64,000 nucleotides of DNA from NCBI RefSeq assembly GCF_947495665.1, contig NZ_CANLZV010000004.1, forward strand, positions 124,001-188,000, written 5' to 3'. Made by a program: the position numbers and the translations under genes. Each line of letters opens with the position of its first letter. Within the stretch, counting starts at the first letter, position 1. Of this stretch, positions 63,247-64,000 are shown piece after piece. This DNA comes from an uncultured Sunxiuqinia sp. GTDB lineage: Bacteria; Bacteroidota; Bacteroidia; Bacteroidales; Prolixibacteraceae. The notes beneath the pieces were generated by a model. It was not told the DNA's origin. It worked only from the letters and a program-made list of their open reading frames with translations, and searched no databases.

Positions 63247-64000
63247 TTAAAATCCAAGGTTTACACCAAAGGTGAATGTTCGGGAAGGAGGATATAATCC
63301 ACGGTCAACACCAATATCCAAGTTGCGGTGTTCCGAGCTATAGTTTTGTAAGCCGACTTCCGGATCCAGTCCATCGTAGCCAGTGATGGTAAATAGATTT
63401 TGGATTTGAACGTAAACACGGAGCTTACTGCTGTTGATACGTGATGCCAGCTTATCGAATGTGTAGCCAATCGTTAGGTTTTTCAGACGGACATAGGAAG
63501 CATCAGAAATGTAATAGGATGAAGGACGGATGTTGTTGTTGGTATCATCCAACGATAGGCGAGGAACTGTTCCGCCTGTGTTATCTGTACTCCAGGCATC
63601 GTGCACATGGTCCAGCTTGTTGTAAGCCGAAAGGTTGAAGAAATCTCCGTAGTAACGGGTTAAGTCCCAAACTTCGTTGCCAAAACTGCCATTAAAGAAT
63701 AAGGCCGCATCCAGATTCTTGTACTGGAATCCAAGATTCAATCCTAGAGTAAAATCAGGATGTGGGTTCCCGATAAAACCACGGTCATCTCCATCTAAAA
63801 CGCCATTGTCATCGGAGTCCTCAAATTTCAGGTCACCAGGCTTGGCATTCGGTTGAACCTTATGGGCATCAATTTCTGCTTGATCTTGGAAGATTCCCAA
63901 GCTGCGGTAGCCATAGAATGAAGAGATGGGCTGACCAACTTCAGAACGAGAAGTTTCCTGATCGAAGTTTACACTGTGCAGGTAGGAGCCTGGCAAAGCG
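63247..64000 (-). CDS. susC: SusC/RagA family TonB-linked outer-membrane protein, 5' part missing
   Basis: The frame is open to the right edge, so only the C-terminal 250 residues are visible, out of about 1000 in complete members. They show beta-barrel strands with alternating aromatic residues and the SusC C-terminal sequence (DASYVRLKNLTIGYTF, then FTITGYDGLDPEVGL, ending TFGVNLGF with the terminal Phe expected for barrel insertion). Together with SusD it would import the oligosaccharide in a TonB-dependent manner. The N-terminal plug and any promoter lie outside the window. Confidence 0.93.
   Translation of the reverse strand, partial: ALPGSYLHSVNFDQETSRSEVGQPISSFYGYRSLGIFQDQAEIDAHKVQPNAKPGDLKFEDSDDNGVLDGDDRGFIGNPHPDFTLGLNLGFQYKNLDAALFFNGSFGNEVWDLTRYYGDFFNLSAYNKLDHVHDAWSTDNTGGTVPRLSLDDTNNNIRPSSYYISDASYVRLKNLTIGYTFDKLASRINSSKLRVYVQIQNLFTITGYDGLDPEVGLQNYSSEHRNLDIGVDRGLYPPSRTFTFGVNLGF

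Noticed and set aside
1-64000. Mobile elements, phage genes or defence systems
   Set aside because: No integrase, transposase, terminal repeat, restriction, toxin-antitoxin or CRISPR gene was recognised; the only sign of rearrangement is the EEP gene remnant.

Overview
The window reads as chromosomal DNA of a Bacteroidota bacterium. A Marinilabiliales/Prolixibacteraceae-type marine or gut relative is plausible, but the sequence alone cannot fix this. The support is a SusC/SusD pair with sulfatases and fucosidases, type III glutamine synthetase, the long PurM form, the family-restricted proteins DUF4294, DUF6146 and DUF2851, near absence of Shine-Dalgarno sites, and repeated TAnnTTTG -7 promoter boxes. 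I see no transposase, integrase, CRISPR array, rRNA or tRNA. Most genes are intact, closely packed and separated by strong intrinsic terminators.

1-32 kb is mostly housekeeping. In order it holds an LptF/LptG-type permease (cut by the left edge), an acyl-CoA carboxyltransferase with its biotin carrier, a tiny secreted repeat protein, ispE, gcvP, an MBL hydrolase, protein-isoaspartate methyltransferase, a polyprenyl-phosphate sugar transferase, ThpR, a DUF4294 protein, arginine deiminase, a SpoU methyltransferase, a TPR lipoprotein, a deoxynucleoside kinase, prolyl oligopeptidase, rpsO-pnp, DUF2851, nagB, a VTT membrane protein, pyrF, prfA, purM, a GNAT/RimK-like pair and a cardiolipin synthase.

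32-43 kb carries a DUF6146 lipoprotein followed by an unusual 21-bp phased repeat array. It then holds the divergent ribD/prmC pair, DUF362, EEP and DUF58 proteins, rimM with an apparently leaderless promoter, surface proteins (DUF2807, a collagen-like lipoprotein), an FKBP isomerase and a TldD/TldE protease pair.

43.7-52 kb is a glutamine-synthetase district. A GSII-type enzyme, a GSI/PuuA-like ligase and GSIII lie within 8.2 kb. Between them are a CobD/HisC-like PLP enzyme, an APH-fold kinase and a HAD class IIA protein. The GS-like gene, the kinase gene and the HAD gene form one tight operon, which I read as a candidate uncharacterised small-molecule pathway.

52-64 kb is a polysaccharide utilisation locus: three S1 sulfatases with formylglycine motifs, two GH29 fucosidases, a LacI-family regulator with a palindromic operator candidate, SusD, and the 3' end of SusC (cut by the right edge). 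The enzymes together suggest import and trimming of a sulfated, fucosylated glycan. Between susD and its terminator lies the decayed tail of an endonuclease/exonuclease/phosphatase-family gene.
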